Shown here: one piece after another, positions 27,098-34,837 of the stretch
How the letters are laid out: every line of letters starts with the position of its first letter
How positions within the stretch are numbered: position 1 is the first letter of the stretch
Source: JBJXHN01 sp046233135
GTDB lineage: Bacteria; Pseudomonadota; Alphaproteobacteria; Rhodospirillales; Rhodospirillaceae
Length of the DNA stretch: 64,000 bases
Assembly (NCBI GenBank): GCA_046233135.1
Contig: JBJXHN010000001.1
Span: forward strand, 1,065,968-1,129,967
Direction: 5' to 3'
Notes under the pieces: generated by a model
The model's input: the letters and a program-made list of their open reading frames with translations, nothing else
The model's database searches: none
Told to the model about the DNA's origin: nothing
Position numbers and translations under genes: made by a program

Positions 27098-27119
27098 TTG
27101 TCTAGACCCGTTGTCTAGA
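27098..27119. repeat. Two TTGTCTAGA direct repeats
   Basis: TTGTCTAGA occurs at 27098-27106 and again at 27111-27119, a 13 bp period. Each copy contains the palindrome TCTAGA. A GAACGTTC palindrome lies just upstream near 27088. The set is 60-90 bp before the ATG of the next gene and could be an operator. Confidence 0.5.
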
Positions 27120-27178
27120 AACGATCAGGAACAGGGGTGAGGGTTCTGGGAGGGACCCCCATCCAGGCGGAGGGTCCC

Positions 27179-27490
27179 ATGGATACGCAAATGATAAGAA
27201 CCAGCCAGCACCACTGGCTACTCACGCGGATCGCCACAGCAGCTGCCGAGGCCGACGCAGCCCTGTCTCATGACGGCTATCACGCCAGTCTGGATGACGT
27301 CCGTTCCCTGGGGGAGCAACTGGGCCAATGGCTACCGTTGGAGGGAACGCTGCACGAGCAGGATCTGCGCAGGTTCGTTGATTACCTGACCACCATTACC
27401 GCCAGCGGCCGCGCCCCGGAAGACCGGGAGTTGCTGGGCCTGATCGGCTGGGCCGACCTGCTGGCTGACCGGGTGGCCACGCATCACTGA
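27179..27490 (+). CDS. Hypothetical small helical protein
   Basis: The 103-residue protein (MDTQMIRTSQHHWLLTRIAT...) has no recognised family, cysteine or membrane segment and is predicted mostly helical. Start: ATG at 27179 with GGAGGG 4 nt before it; the frame reaches back to 27137 without a ribosome-binding site. It stands alone behind an AT-rich region with repeats and ends before a strong terminator, so it is a single-gene unit. The composition matches the surrounding genome. Confidence 0.55.
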   Translation: MDTQMIRTSQHHWLLTRIATAAAEADAALSHDGYHASLDDVRSLGEQLGQWLPLEGTLHEQDLRRFVDYLTTITASGRAPEDRELLGLIGWADLLADRVATHH

Positions 27491-27530
27491 TCGGGGTCCC
27501 CCGGTCCCGTATGGCGGCTCCGACGACATG

Positions 27531-27574
27531 AAAGGGCCGGAGGCGGGGTGTCATACCCCGCGTCCGGCCCTTTT
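27531..27574. terminator. Bidirectional terminator between hypothetical gene and dctM
   Basis: AAAGGGCCGGAGGCGGGGT (27531-27549) pairs with the ACCCCGCGTCCGGCCCTTTT arm (27555-27574), leaving a 5 nt loop. A and T tracts on the two sides let it serve both convergent transcripts. Confidence 0.9.
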
Positions 27575-27586
27575 CGTGCCCCCCGT

Positions 27587-28846
27587 TCAGCGGAACCAGA
27601 CTGCGGTCCAAGGGATGAAGGTCACCAGCATCAGGACCGCCACCATGGCCACCAGGAACCACTTCATGTAGGTCATCACCTGTTCAATACGCAGGCCGGT
27701 GGCCGAACAGACCGTCAACAGGACCGAGGCCACGGGCGGCGTTTGCTGCCCCACCCCCAGGTTCAGGCAGACGATCACCCCGAAGTGCACCGGATCCACC
27801 CCCATCTTGGCGGCGAGCGGCATCAGCAGGGGCACGACAACGATGATCGCCGCGCTGGCGTGCAGCACCATGCCCAGGGCCAGCAGGAACAGGTTGATCA
27901 GCAGCAGCGAGATCACATAGTCGTCCGACAGCCCGCCCAGTCCGGCGGCGATCTTCTGCGGCAACTGCTCGTTGGCCAGCACCTGACCCAGCACCGCCGA
28001 GCCGGCGATGATCATCATCACCACGGCCGTCTGCTTGCCGGCGGACACCAGCACCTCGAACAGCTTGCTCCGGGTCAGGTCGCGGGACATCACCGTCCCG
28101 AAGATCAGGGCGATGAACACGCCGATCCCCGCCGCCTCGGTGGGGGTGTAGATGCCGGCGATCAGCCCGCCCACCACGAGCACCGGGATCAGCAAGGGCA
28201 CCAGCGCCCGTTTCAGCGCCTGTCCCAGCGCCGGCGGCGAAAACCGCTGTTCGCGCGGATGGCCCTGGCGCAGGGCGAAGATGTAGGACACCACCATGAA
28301 CGCCCCGCCCAGCATCAGCCCTGGCACGATCCCGGCGATGAACAGGTCCTTGATCGATGTGTTGGTGGTCACCCCGTACAGAACCATGGGAATGGACGGC
28401 GGAATGATGATCCCCAGCGTCGCCGAAGCCGCCGTGACCGCCGCAGCGAAGCCCCTAGGATAGCCGCGCCGGGCCATCTCCGGCACGAAGACTTTGCTCA
28501 TGACCGCCGCATCGGCCACCGCCGAACCGCTCATTTCGGCCATGAACATCGAGGTCAGCACGTTGATGTGGGACAGTCCACCCCGCACCCACCCCACCAG
28601 CGCCGAGGCCAGATCGATCAGCCGCTGAGAGATGGAGGTGGCCCCCATCAGCTCTCCCATCAGGATGAACAGGGGGATGGCCACCAGGATGATGCGGTTG
28701 GAGCCGGAAAACAGCTGCACGGGAAAGGTCAGCAGGTTGATGTCGGCCAGCCACATGGTGGCCCCGGCGGTCAGCATGATGGCGAACCCGACGGGCACGC
28801 CCACCAGCACGAGGCCGATCAGCAGGACAAGGATGGTGGTGATCAC
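27587..28846 (-). CDS. dctM: TRAP transporter large membrane subunit DctM
   Basis: The 419-residue inner-membrane protein has about twelve hydrophobic segments and DctM motifs such as VPVGFAIMLTAG near the N-terminus, AMSGSAVADAA-type text (AEMSGSAVADAAVMSKVFVPEM) near residue 108 and IGVFIALIFG. It is the sodium-coupled channel subunit of a TRAP transporter for organic acids. It overlaps dctQ by 4 bp (ATGA). The full DctPQM set lies in the order P, Q, M on the minus strand. Confidence 0.95.
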   Translation of the reverse strand: MITTILVLLIGLVLVGVPVGFAIMLTAGATMWLADINLLTFPVQLFSGSNRIILVAIPLFILMGELMGATSISQRLIDLASALVGWVRGGLSHINVLTSMFMAEMSGSAVADAAVMSKVFVPEMARRGYPRGFAAAVTAASATLGIIIPPSIPMVLYGVTTNTSIKDLFIAGIVPGLMLGGAFMVVSYIFALRQGHPREQRFSPPALGQALKRALVPLLIPVLVVGGLIAGIYTPTEAAGIGVFIALIFGTVMSRDLTRSKLFEVLVSAGKQTAVVMMIIAGSAVLGQVLANEQLPQKIAAGLGGLSDDYVISLLLINLFLLALGMVLHASAAIIVVVPLLMPLAAKMGVDPVHFGVIVCLNLGVGQQTPPVASVLLTVCSATGLRIEQVMTYMKWFLVAMVAVLMLVTFIPWTAVWFR

Positions 28847-29310
28847 GGGGCGGACCTCCAGCGGGCGACGATACGGGCCAACAGAGCGAGCACAATCAGG
28901 CCGGCGGACAGGGGCAGAACGGCCATGAATACCCCCTGGGGAACCGGCAGGGTTTCAATGGGCCGGCCGCCCACCACCGCCATCATCCGCACCGACAGCA
29001 CGGCCAGCAGCACCATGAAGCCCCCGACCATCAGGTCGATCACTGTCAGCGCCACCCGTCGCGCCATCTCCGGCAGCTTGTTCAGAAAGGCGTCGAAGGC
29101 GATATGGCCGTCATCGCGATAGGCCAGATAGGCGCCCAGGAAGGCGATCCACACCAGCATGAAGCCGGGCAGTTCGTCCGCCCAGACCAGACCGGCCTCC
29201 AGGACGTAGCGGTAAAATACGTTCAGGCAGACCGCCACAGCCGCAGCGATGACAAGAACGGCCACGGCGACGGACACCAGCCGGTCCAAACCGTTGATCA
29301 GCATACGCAT
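28843..29310 (-). CDS. dctQ: TRAP transporter small membrane subunit DctQ
   Basis: The 155-residue protein has four hydrophobic helices, the DctQ signature NVFYRYVLEAGLVWADELPGF near residue 31 and the WIAFLGAYLAYRDDGHIAFD block. It pairs with DctM in the membrane. It starts 74 bp after dctP and overlaps dctM by 4 bp. Confidence 0.94.
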   Translation of the reverse strand: MRMLINGLDRLVSVAVAVLVIAAAVAVCLNVFYRYVLEAGLVWADELPGFMLVWIAFLGAYLAYRDDGHIAFDAFLNKLPEMARRVALTVIDLMVGGFMVLLAVLSVRMMAVVGGRPIETLPVPQGVFMAVLPLSAGLIVLALLARIVARWRSAP

Positions 29311-29384
29311 GCCTTTGCCCTCCTTCTTCTCGACCGGGCCATGGACGGAGCTGCGCTACGGTACCGATGCACCTTTCGGCCCGC

Positions 29385-30371
29385 CTATTGGCGGGCCTTG
29401 TCGACCAGCTCCAGCCAGTCGGTACCGTACTGATCGGTGTAGGTGGCGGACACGCCCGACACCTTGGCCTGAAAGGCGGCCAGATCGATGTCGTTGACCG
29501 CCAGGGTCTTGCCCATGTCCTCGATGTACTGGGCTTCCATGGCGGCGGCCTTGTCGTAGCTTTCCTCGGTGATCTCGCGCCCGACGTCGGCAAAGACGGT
29601 TTTCTGTTCGTCGGTCAGGCTGTTCCAGAAGGATTCCGAGGCCATGAGGAACGACGGCGTATAGACATGTTTGGTCAGCGACAGATACTTCTGCACCTCG
29701 TACATCTTCTGGCCGTAGAAGCCGTAAGCGGCCGCTTCCGCCCCGTCGACCACCCCCATCTGCATGGCAGTGAAGGTCTCGCCCCAGGACACCTTGGTCG
29801 GCACCGCGCCCATGGAGGCAAAGACGTCCTGGCGGAACGTGCCGCCGGAGATGCGCACCTTCATGCCGTCCATATCGGCGGGGGTGACGATAGGCTTGCT
29901 GGAGTTCATCACGTGGCGGAAGCCGTTTTCATAGACGCCGACCACCTTCACCGAAGCAACCTCTTCGATGCGGTCGCGGACGGCCTCTTCCAGGCCGCTG
30001 GCCATGGCGCGGCGCACATGGTCGCGGTCGTCGAACAGCCAGGGCAGGTCGAACAGACCCAGCTTGCCGTCCAGCTTCAGCACACCGGAGGCGACGTTGA
30101 TCATCTCCATGGTCCCGAGCTGGAGATTGTCGATCAGCGCGCTTTCCTTCCCCAGCTGGCCGTTGGGATAGATGTTGAAGGTGAACTGGCCGGGCAGCCG
30201 TGCGTCCACCTTCTCGGCGAACAGCACCGATTGCGCATGCAGCGGTGACAGATCCGACACGTGGCTGGCAATCGCCACCTCGCGCGGTTCGGCCATGGCG
30301 GTACCGGCGGCAGCCGTGGACAGAACACCGATGGTCGCGGCGGCCCGCATCAGGGTCGTGAACTTGGACAT
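29385..30371 (-). CDS. dctP: TRAP transporter solute-binding protein DctP
   Basis: The 328-residue periplasmic binding protein has a signal peptide ending near GTAMAEP. The conserved C4-dicarboxylate-binding features include NIYPNGQLGKESALIDNLQLG and VRISGGTFRQDVFASMGAVPTKV, whose first Arg normally salt-bridges the substrate carboxylate. The substrate is therefore probably a carboxylic acid. The GntR regulator upstream and the divergent lactonase-type hydrolase suggest a sugar acid or lactone product, as inference. Confidence 0.93.
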   Translation of the reverse strand: MSKFTTLMRAAATIGVLSTAAAGTAMAEPREVAIASHVSDLSPLHAQSVLFAEKVDARLPGQFTFNIYPNGQLGKESALIDNLQLGTMEMINVASGVLKLDGKLGLFDLPWLFDDRDHVRRAMASGLEEAVRDRIEEVASVKVVGVYENGFRHVMNSSKPIVTPADMDGMKVRISGGTFRQDVFASMGAVPTKVSWGETFTAMQMGVVDGAEAAAYGFYGQKMYEVQKYLSLTKHVYTPSFLMASESFWNSLTDEQKTVFADVGREITEESYDKAAAMEAQYIEDMGKTLAVNDIDLAAFQAKVSGVSATYTDQYGTDWLELVDKARQ

Positions 30372-30451
30372 GAAGACTCTCCCAGAGTGGTTTGTTTGTT
30401 GATTTGATCCGCCGCATTCCGACGGACCCGGTTTAGTCGACAGGCAAAGGA

Positions 30452-31228
30452 TCAGCGGATCTCAACGTGATAGCGGAAGCTGGCCGCCGTCCCGGTGGAG
30501 ACGCGCCATTCCAGAGGCACGGCATCGAAGCCGCTCGCCGTCCGGCCGATGCGCACCACCGGCGTGCCGGCATCTATGCCCAGCAGGCCCGCTTCCGCCT
30601 CGGCGGCCGTATCCACCCACAGATCTTCTCCAGCGCGGGCGACAAGCTGGCCGCAGGCGCGTTCGTACAGCGGGTACATCAGGTCGGGATAGTCGGGGAC
30701 GGCGATGTCCAGCAGCGGCCGGAACGGCTCTTCAGGCAGCCAGATCAGTTCCACCAGCAACGGCTTGCCTTCGATCAGGCGCAGGCGGTGGAAGTGGATC
30801 ACCGGCGTGCCCTCGGGCAGGCGCAGGCGTTTGGCAACCTCCGCGCCAGCCGGTTCCACCCGGCGTTCCAGCACCTGGCCGCTAGGTATCAGGGGTGTGC
30901 CGTCGGCCGTGCGCACCCGGAAGAACCGGAACAGGGACGAGGCGAAATCGGGCCGGCGGATGAAGGTTCCCCGCCCGCGCCGACGCACCAGCAGGCCCTC
31001 GGCCACCAGGGTCTCTATCGCCTTGCGGGCGGTGCCGACGGCCACGCCATAGTCCCGGGCGAGCACGTTTTCCGACGGCAAAGGATCATCGGCGGACCAG
31101 CCATTGGCGACAATCCGTCCGTGAATGTCATCCCGCAGGCGCTGGTACAGCGGCAGGCGGGAATCACTGACCGCCCCGTCGCCGAAATGACCCTCACCGG
31201 AGGACTGATTTCCCGTCGTCCCCGTCAT
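30452..31228 (-). CDS. GntR/HutC-family transcriptional regulator with UTRA domain
   Basis: The 258-residue protein has a GntR winged helix at about residues 25-95 (PLYQRLRDDIHGRIV, LPSENVLARDYGVAVGTARKAIETLVAEG, RRRGRGTFI) and a UTRA ligand-binding domain at about 115-255. It lies 80 bp before dctP on the same strand and is divergent from the amidohydrolase gene, with a candidate operator between. It probably represses both units until the transported acid or its product is bound. Confidence 0.92.
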   Translation of the reverse strand: MTGTTGNQSSGEGHFGDGAVSDSRLPLYQRLRDDIHGRIVANGWSADDPLPSENVLARDYGVAVGTARKAIETLVAEGLLVRRRGRGTFIRRPDFASSLFRFFRVRTADGTPLIPSGQVLERRVEPAGAEVAKRLRLPEGTPVIHFHRLRLIEGKPLLVELIWLPEEPFRPLLDIAVPDYPDLMYPLYERACGQLVARAGEDLWVDTAAEAEAGLLGIDAGTPVVRIGRTASGFDAVPLEWRVSTGTAASFRYHVEIR

Positions 31229-31264
31229 GCGCCTTGCCTCCTCCCTGCTCGCTGCTTATCTTCA

Positions 31265-31286
31265 GTTCTCTATAGAACCAGAGAAC
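31265..31286. promoter_or_regulatory. Candidate GntR operator
   Basis: GTTCTC at 31265-31270 and GAGAAC at 31281-31286 are inverted with a 10 nt centre containing TATAGAACCA. An overlapping AGAACCAGA direct repeat extends the site. It sits in the 73 bp divergent gap between the GntR gene and the amidohydrolase gene, where a shared operator is expected. Confidence 0.6.
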
Positions 31287-31301
31287 CAGAGTTGAGTACC
31301 G

Positions 31302-32132
31302 ATGTCAATGCTGCCCCCGAACCGTTCCGCCGCCCCCGCGCTTCTGAAGATCGATGCCCATGCCCATGTGTTCGGTGTCGGCGGACCGTTGGCGGCACTC
31401 CGGCGCTACACCCCGACGGTGCCCCGGCCGGAGCCGGCTTATCGGGCGGAACTGGACGCCGCCGGCATCACCCATGCCCTGCTGGTGCAGCCGAGTTTTC
31501 TGGGGACGGACAACACCACCCTGCTGCGCGCCCTCGCCGAGCGGCCGGCGCGCTACCGCGGGGTGGCGGTGGTGGACCCGGATGTGGACGACGAAACGCT
31601 GGACCACATGGCTGCCCTGGGGGTTGTGGGGGTGCGCTACAACATCATCGGCTGGGAAGCAGGGGCACTCCTGTCCGCTCCCTGGCAGACCTTGTCCCGC
31701 CGCATCGCCAGCCTAGGCTGGCATATCGAGGTGCAGGCAGAAGGACCGGACGTGGCCCGGCTGTTGCCGGTGTTGCTGGAACACGGGGGGCCGGTGGTGA
31801 TCGACCACTTCGGCAAGCCCGCCCCGGCGGACGGCGTGGCGGATGCGGGCTTTCAGGCGATCCTGGCCCAGGGACGGGCAGGCGCGCCGGTGTGGGCGAA
31901 GTTGTCCGGCCCCTACCGCTGCGGAGCAGACGTGCAGCCCTATGCGGAAGCGCTGCTTGAGGCGCTGGGGCCGAAGCGGCTGATGTGGGGCAGCGACTGG
32001 CCCTGGACCCAGAACGAGGCCGGCAAGACCTACGGCGCCTGCCTGCGCTGGCTGGAAGACTGGGTGCCGGATGAAACGACCCGGGCGGCGGTTCTGGCCG
32101 CGCCGGCACGGTTGATGGGGCTGCCAGGGTAG
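31302..32132 (+). CDS. Amidohydrolase family protein, 2-pyrone-4,6-dicarboxylate lactonase-like (COG3618)
   Basis: The 276-residue TIM-barrel protein has the metal-type DAHAHVF motif near residue 18, GVRYNIIG near residue 109, VIDHFGKP near residue 165, KLSGPYR and the terminal MWGSDWPWTQ. These match the LigI-like lactonases that open sugar-acid or aromatic-derived lactones. With the divergent TRAP transporter and the GntR regulator it forms a small uptake-and-hydrolysis locus. The exact lactone is unknown. The upstream start MSMLPP lies only 16 bp after the operator candidate. Confidence 0.87.
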   Translation: MSMLPPNRSAAPALLKIDAHAHVFGVGGPLAALRRYTPTVPRPEPAYRAELDAAGITHALLVQPSFLGTDNTTLLRALAERPARYRGVAVVDPDVDDETLDHMAALGVVGVRYNIIGWEAGALLSAPWQTLSRRIASLGWHIEVQAEGPDVARLLPVLLEHGGPVVIDHFGKPAPADGVADAGFQAILAQGRAGAPVWAKLSGPYRCGADVQPYAEALLEALGPKRLMWGSDWPWTQNEAGKTYGACLRWLEDWVPDETTRAAVLAAPARLMGLPG

Positions 32133-32258
32133 TGACGACCAGCGTGACGGGCAGGAGAAACGGTCAGCCACACCTGCCAAGGAGGGCATTTTTCTTTGAG
32201 AAGTCTCGCACTCTGTCAGCACAAAGGTGTCAACATGCCACGCCATCCGTTGACAGCA

Positions 32259-33701
32259 TCACGGATAACGGGTGCGCGGGGAAGCCCGGGCGACGAACAT
32301 CACCGACACGGCCAGCCCCAGGGCCATCATCACCGCCCCACCCTGATAGGTATGGGCGATCTGTACGGCCAGAGTATCGGCGGCCGACATCCCCTGCGGC
32401 CGGCCGGCAGCGAAAACCACCACCAGAATCGCCAGCCCCATGGTCCCGCCCAATTGATGGGCGACGTTGACGATACCCGAAGCTGCACCGGCATCCCGCT
32501 TTTCCACCCCCTGAACCCCGGCCACGGTCAGTGGCCCCAGAGCCATGCCGTTGCCGAAGCCCAGCAGCAACATCGGTAGGGCCAAAGCGGTGACATAGCC
32601 GTGGTGCGGCCCGACACTGGCCATCCACAGCAGGCCCAGAAAGCAGGCCCCCATGGCGATGACCAGCACCCGCCCGTTGCCCAGGATGCGGGTCAGCTTG
32701 GGCAGCTGCATGGAGGCTGCGAAACTGACCGCCGTCAGCGGCAGAAAGCCCAAACCGGCCTCCAGCGCGCCGAATCCCAACACGCCTTGCATGTATTGGG
32801 TGCTGAAGAAGAAGAACGAGACCATGGCGCCGACAAACAGCATCCGCGCCCCATAGGCCCCGGCACGCACCCGGTCCGCCAGCAGACGCAGCGGCAGCAA
32901 CGGTTGCCGACTGTTTCGCTGGCTCCACAAGAACGCCACTAGCAGAGCCAGCCCGCCCCCCACAGCCCCCAGGGTCCGTACGTCCCCCCACCCCACCGAT
33001 GCGGATCGTACCGTGCCATAAACCAGTGATGCCATGCCGATAGTCGAAACGAACGCCCCGACCAGGTCCAGGCGTCCGTCTCCCTGCTCCGTTTCCTGCA
33101 ACATTCGGCTGGCTGCCACGAACAGGCCGATCCCCACCGGAACGTTCATGAAGAACCCGACCCGCCAGGAGATCCAGTCGGCAAAGATCCCGCCCACCAC
33201 CAGACCCAGGCTGGCCCCGACGCCGGCCGTGGCTGCGTAGTAGGCCAGCGCCCGGTGGCGCTCCTCGCCGTCCTGGAAATGGGTGGACAGCAGCGCCAGG
33301 GTGGTCGGCGCCAGCACGGCCGCACCGATCCCCTGTATAGCCCGGGCGGCAAGCATCATCGCCGGTGACTGAGCCAAGCCGATCCCCAGCGAGGCCACGG
33401 TAAACAGCACCAATCCGGCGAGATAGACCCGCCGGCGCCCCAAAAGGTCGCCGATGCGCGCGCCGAGCATCAGAAAGCCACCGAAACACAGGGTATAGGC
33501 GTTCTGTACCCAGGACAGGCCCGTGGCGGAAAAGCCCAACCCTTCCCGGATATCGGGCAAGCCGGTGATGACGATGGAGATGTCCAGGATGATCATCAGA
33601 TAGCTGGCCAGAACAATGGTCAGCACCGCCCGCCGCTGGTCGGGCAAAGGCGCGCCTGCGGCTCCGTCCGGCGGACGGCAGTCGGAAGAAGACAAGGTCA
33701 T
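32259..33701 (-). CDS. MFS drug-efflux-type transporter (DHA2, 14-helix)
   Basis: The 480-residue inner-membrane protein has about 14 hydrophobic segments and DHA2 motifs: LDISIVITGLPDI near residue 40 (motif D1), LMLGARIGDLLGRRRVYLAG (motif A) near residue 77, and an ATAGVGASLGLVVGGIFADW motif C near residue 160. Substrates of this group are usually hydrophobic cations or drugs. No accessory membrane-fusion protein or regulator is adjacent. It is convergent with the amidohydrolase gene (126 bp gap, no clear terminator). Confidence 0.9.
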   Translation of the reverse strand: MTLSSSDCRPPDGAAGAPLPDQRRAVLTIVLASYLMIILDISIVITGLPDIREGLGFSATGLSWVQNAYTLCFGGFLMLGARIGDLLGRRRVYLAGLVLFTVASLGIGLAQSPAMMLAARAIQGIGAAVLAPTTLALLSTHFQDGEERHRALAYYAATAGVGASLGLVVGGIFADWISWRVGFFMNVPVGIGLFVAASRMLQETEQGDGRLDLVGAFVSTIGMASLVYGTVRSASVGWGDVRTLGAVGGGLALLVAFLWSQRNSRQPLLPLRLLADRVRAGAYGARMLFVGAMVSFFFFSTQYMQGVLGFGALEAGLGFLPLTAVSFAASMQLPKLTRILGNGRVLVIAMGACFLGLLWMASVGPHHGYVTALALPMLLLGFGNGMALGPLTVAGVQGVEKRDAGAASGIVNVAHQLGGTMGLAILVVVFAAGRPQGMSAADTLAVQIAHTYQGGAVMMALGLAVSVMFVARASPRTRYP

Positions 33702-34068
33702 GGTGGTGGAAACGATCCCTCGTCCCAGTCCCCAGCGGACCGGGTCACCTGAAATTCAACACCGAAAGCACGCGCCGATGGAGCCCCGGATCGGACGGAC
33801 GCCGTCCCGGCCCCTTCCGGCAAACGACGATGTGGGGATGGCAGCGCTTCAGAATAAGGCGCACAAAATGGAAAGCCCCCATGCACGTTGCTCATGAGTG
33901 CCATTCGCACCCTGCCGGCCGGCCTTACCCTTACCTGGCCCTGGGTTTCTTCGGCCACATCACGTACACTATCCTTTTCGACCCATAGGAGAGACGTTTA
34001 TCCTCTGGGTATAGCGTTCCCATGAAAAACGCACAGAAGATTGCAGCCAACCGGAAGGACGACAGGGA
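33702..34068. promoter_or_regulatory. Divergent intergenic region with an inverted repeat
   Basis: This 367 bp gap has no supportable gene. An inverted repeat, ACCCATAGGA (33981-33990) and TCCTCTGGGT (34001-34010), pairs 9 of 10 bases with a 10 nt centre and lies about 60 bp before the start of the beta-hydroxylase-like gene, a plausible operator. A short overlapping frame from the ATG at 34021 has no Shine-Dalgarno or family support. Confidence 0.45.
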
Positions 34069-34812
34069 ATGGACGCACTCGACCACCTGCGGGAACTGGC
34101 CCGTTGCGACCTCGGCACCCGGGACAAGCCCTGGCAGGAGGTCGCCCGGGGCTGCGGCCTGATGCTGCATACCCCCCTCGACCTTGCCGCCGACCTGCCG
34201 GCCATGCGGGCGGAATTCGCTACCCTGGAGGCCGACACGGGGCCGGAGTATCGCGGTTTCCGGAATGAAGACGGCAGTTGGTCCGATCTGCAACTGATCA
34301 GGCGCGGGCGGCTTGGCGGTGTCGGCGCGCCGGCTCCCACGCTGGACCGCATACCGAGTGTCCGCGCGCTGCTGGAGCGGACCGGCTGGACAGTGCTGGG
34401 CAGCAGCGTGATCCGCCTGCACCCCCACGGGGTGCTGCCCTGGCATTTCGAGGCCCAGTCCCCGTACATGCCGGAAAGCCGCCTGCTGATGCCCCTGCAC
34501 GCCCCAACGGGCGCCTTCACCCTGCTGGGTGACGACGCGGTGGCCTATCCGGCGGGAACCTTCTGGACCGGCGACTTCAACTTCCCCCATCAGGTGGAAA
34601 ACCCCACGGACGAGGAACGCCTGGTGCTGCTGGTCGACGTGGTGAACACCCCGGAGGTCCTGCGCCTGATGCCGGAAGCCATGACCGCCGATGTCGCCGA
34701 ACGCTGCGCCCTGTCGATGAAAGCGACCCAGCATATGCTGCACTGGCGCCAGAGCCGCGCCAACATCGCCGGCTTGCCGCCACAGGTTCGCAGCAACCTT
34801 CAGCCCGCCTGA
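34069..34812 (+). CDS. Aspartyl/asparaginyl beta-hydroxylase family protein
   Basis: The 247-residue cytosolic protein has a cupin core typical of this 2-oxoglutarate/iron family: SVIRLHPHGVLPWHFEAQSP near residue 123, RLLMPLHAPTGAF, then FPHQVENPTDEERLVLLVDV near residue 177, which holds the distal metal His and the 2-oxoglutarate-binding Arg. Only one proximal His (WHFE) is clear, so the facial triad may use His and Glu or lack the usual Asp. The target is unknown. The ribosome binding site is GGAAGGAC upstream of the ATG at 34069. Confidence 0.82.
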   Translation: MDALDHLRELARCDLGTRDKPWQEVARGCGLMLHTPLDLAADLPAMRAEFATLEADTGPEYRGFRNEDGSWSDLQLIRRGRLGGVGAPAPTLDRIPSVRALLERTGWTVLGSSVIRLHPHGVLPWHFEAQSPYMPESRLLMPLHAPTGAFTLLGDDAVAYPAGTFWTGDFNFPHQVENPTDEERLVLLVDVVNTPEVLRLMPEAMTADVAERCALSMKATQHMLHWRQSRANIAGLPPQVRSNLQPA

Positions 34813-34837
34813 GGCCCGAGCCCCTGCCCGGCCCGCC

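Noticed and set aside
27548..29122. A 524-codon plus-strand open frame opposite dctM and dctQ
   Set aside because: It has His/Gln/Arg-rich antisense composition, while DctM and DctQ motifs on the other strand are unmistakable.
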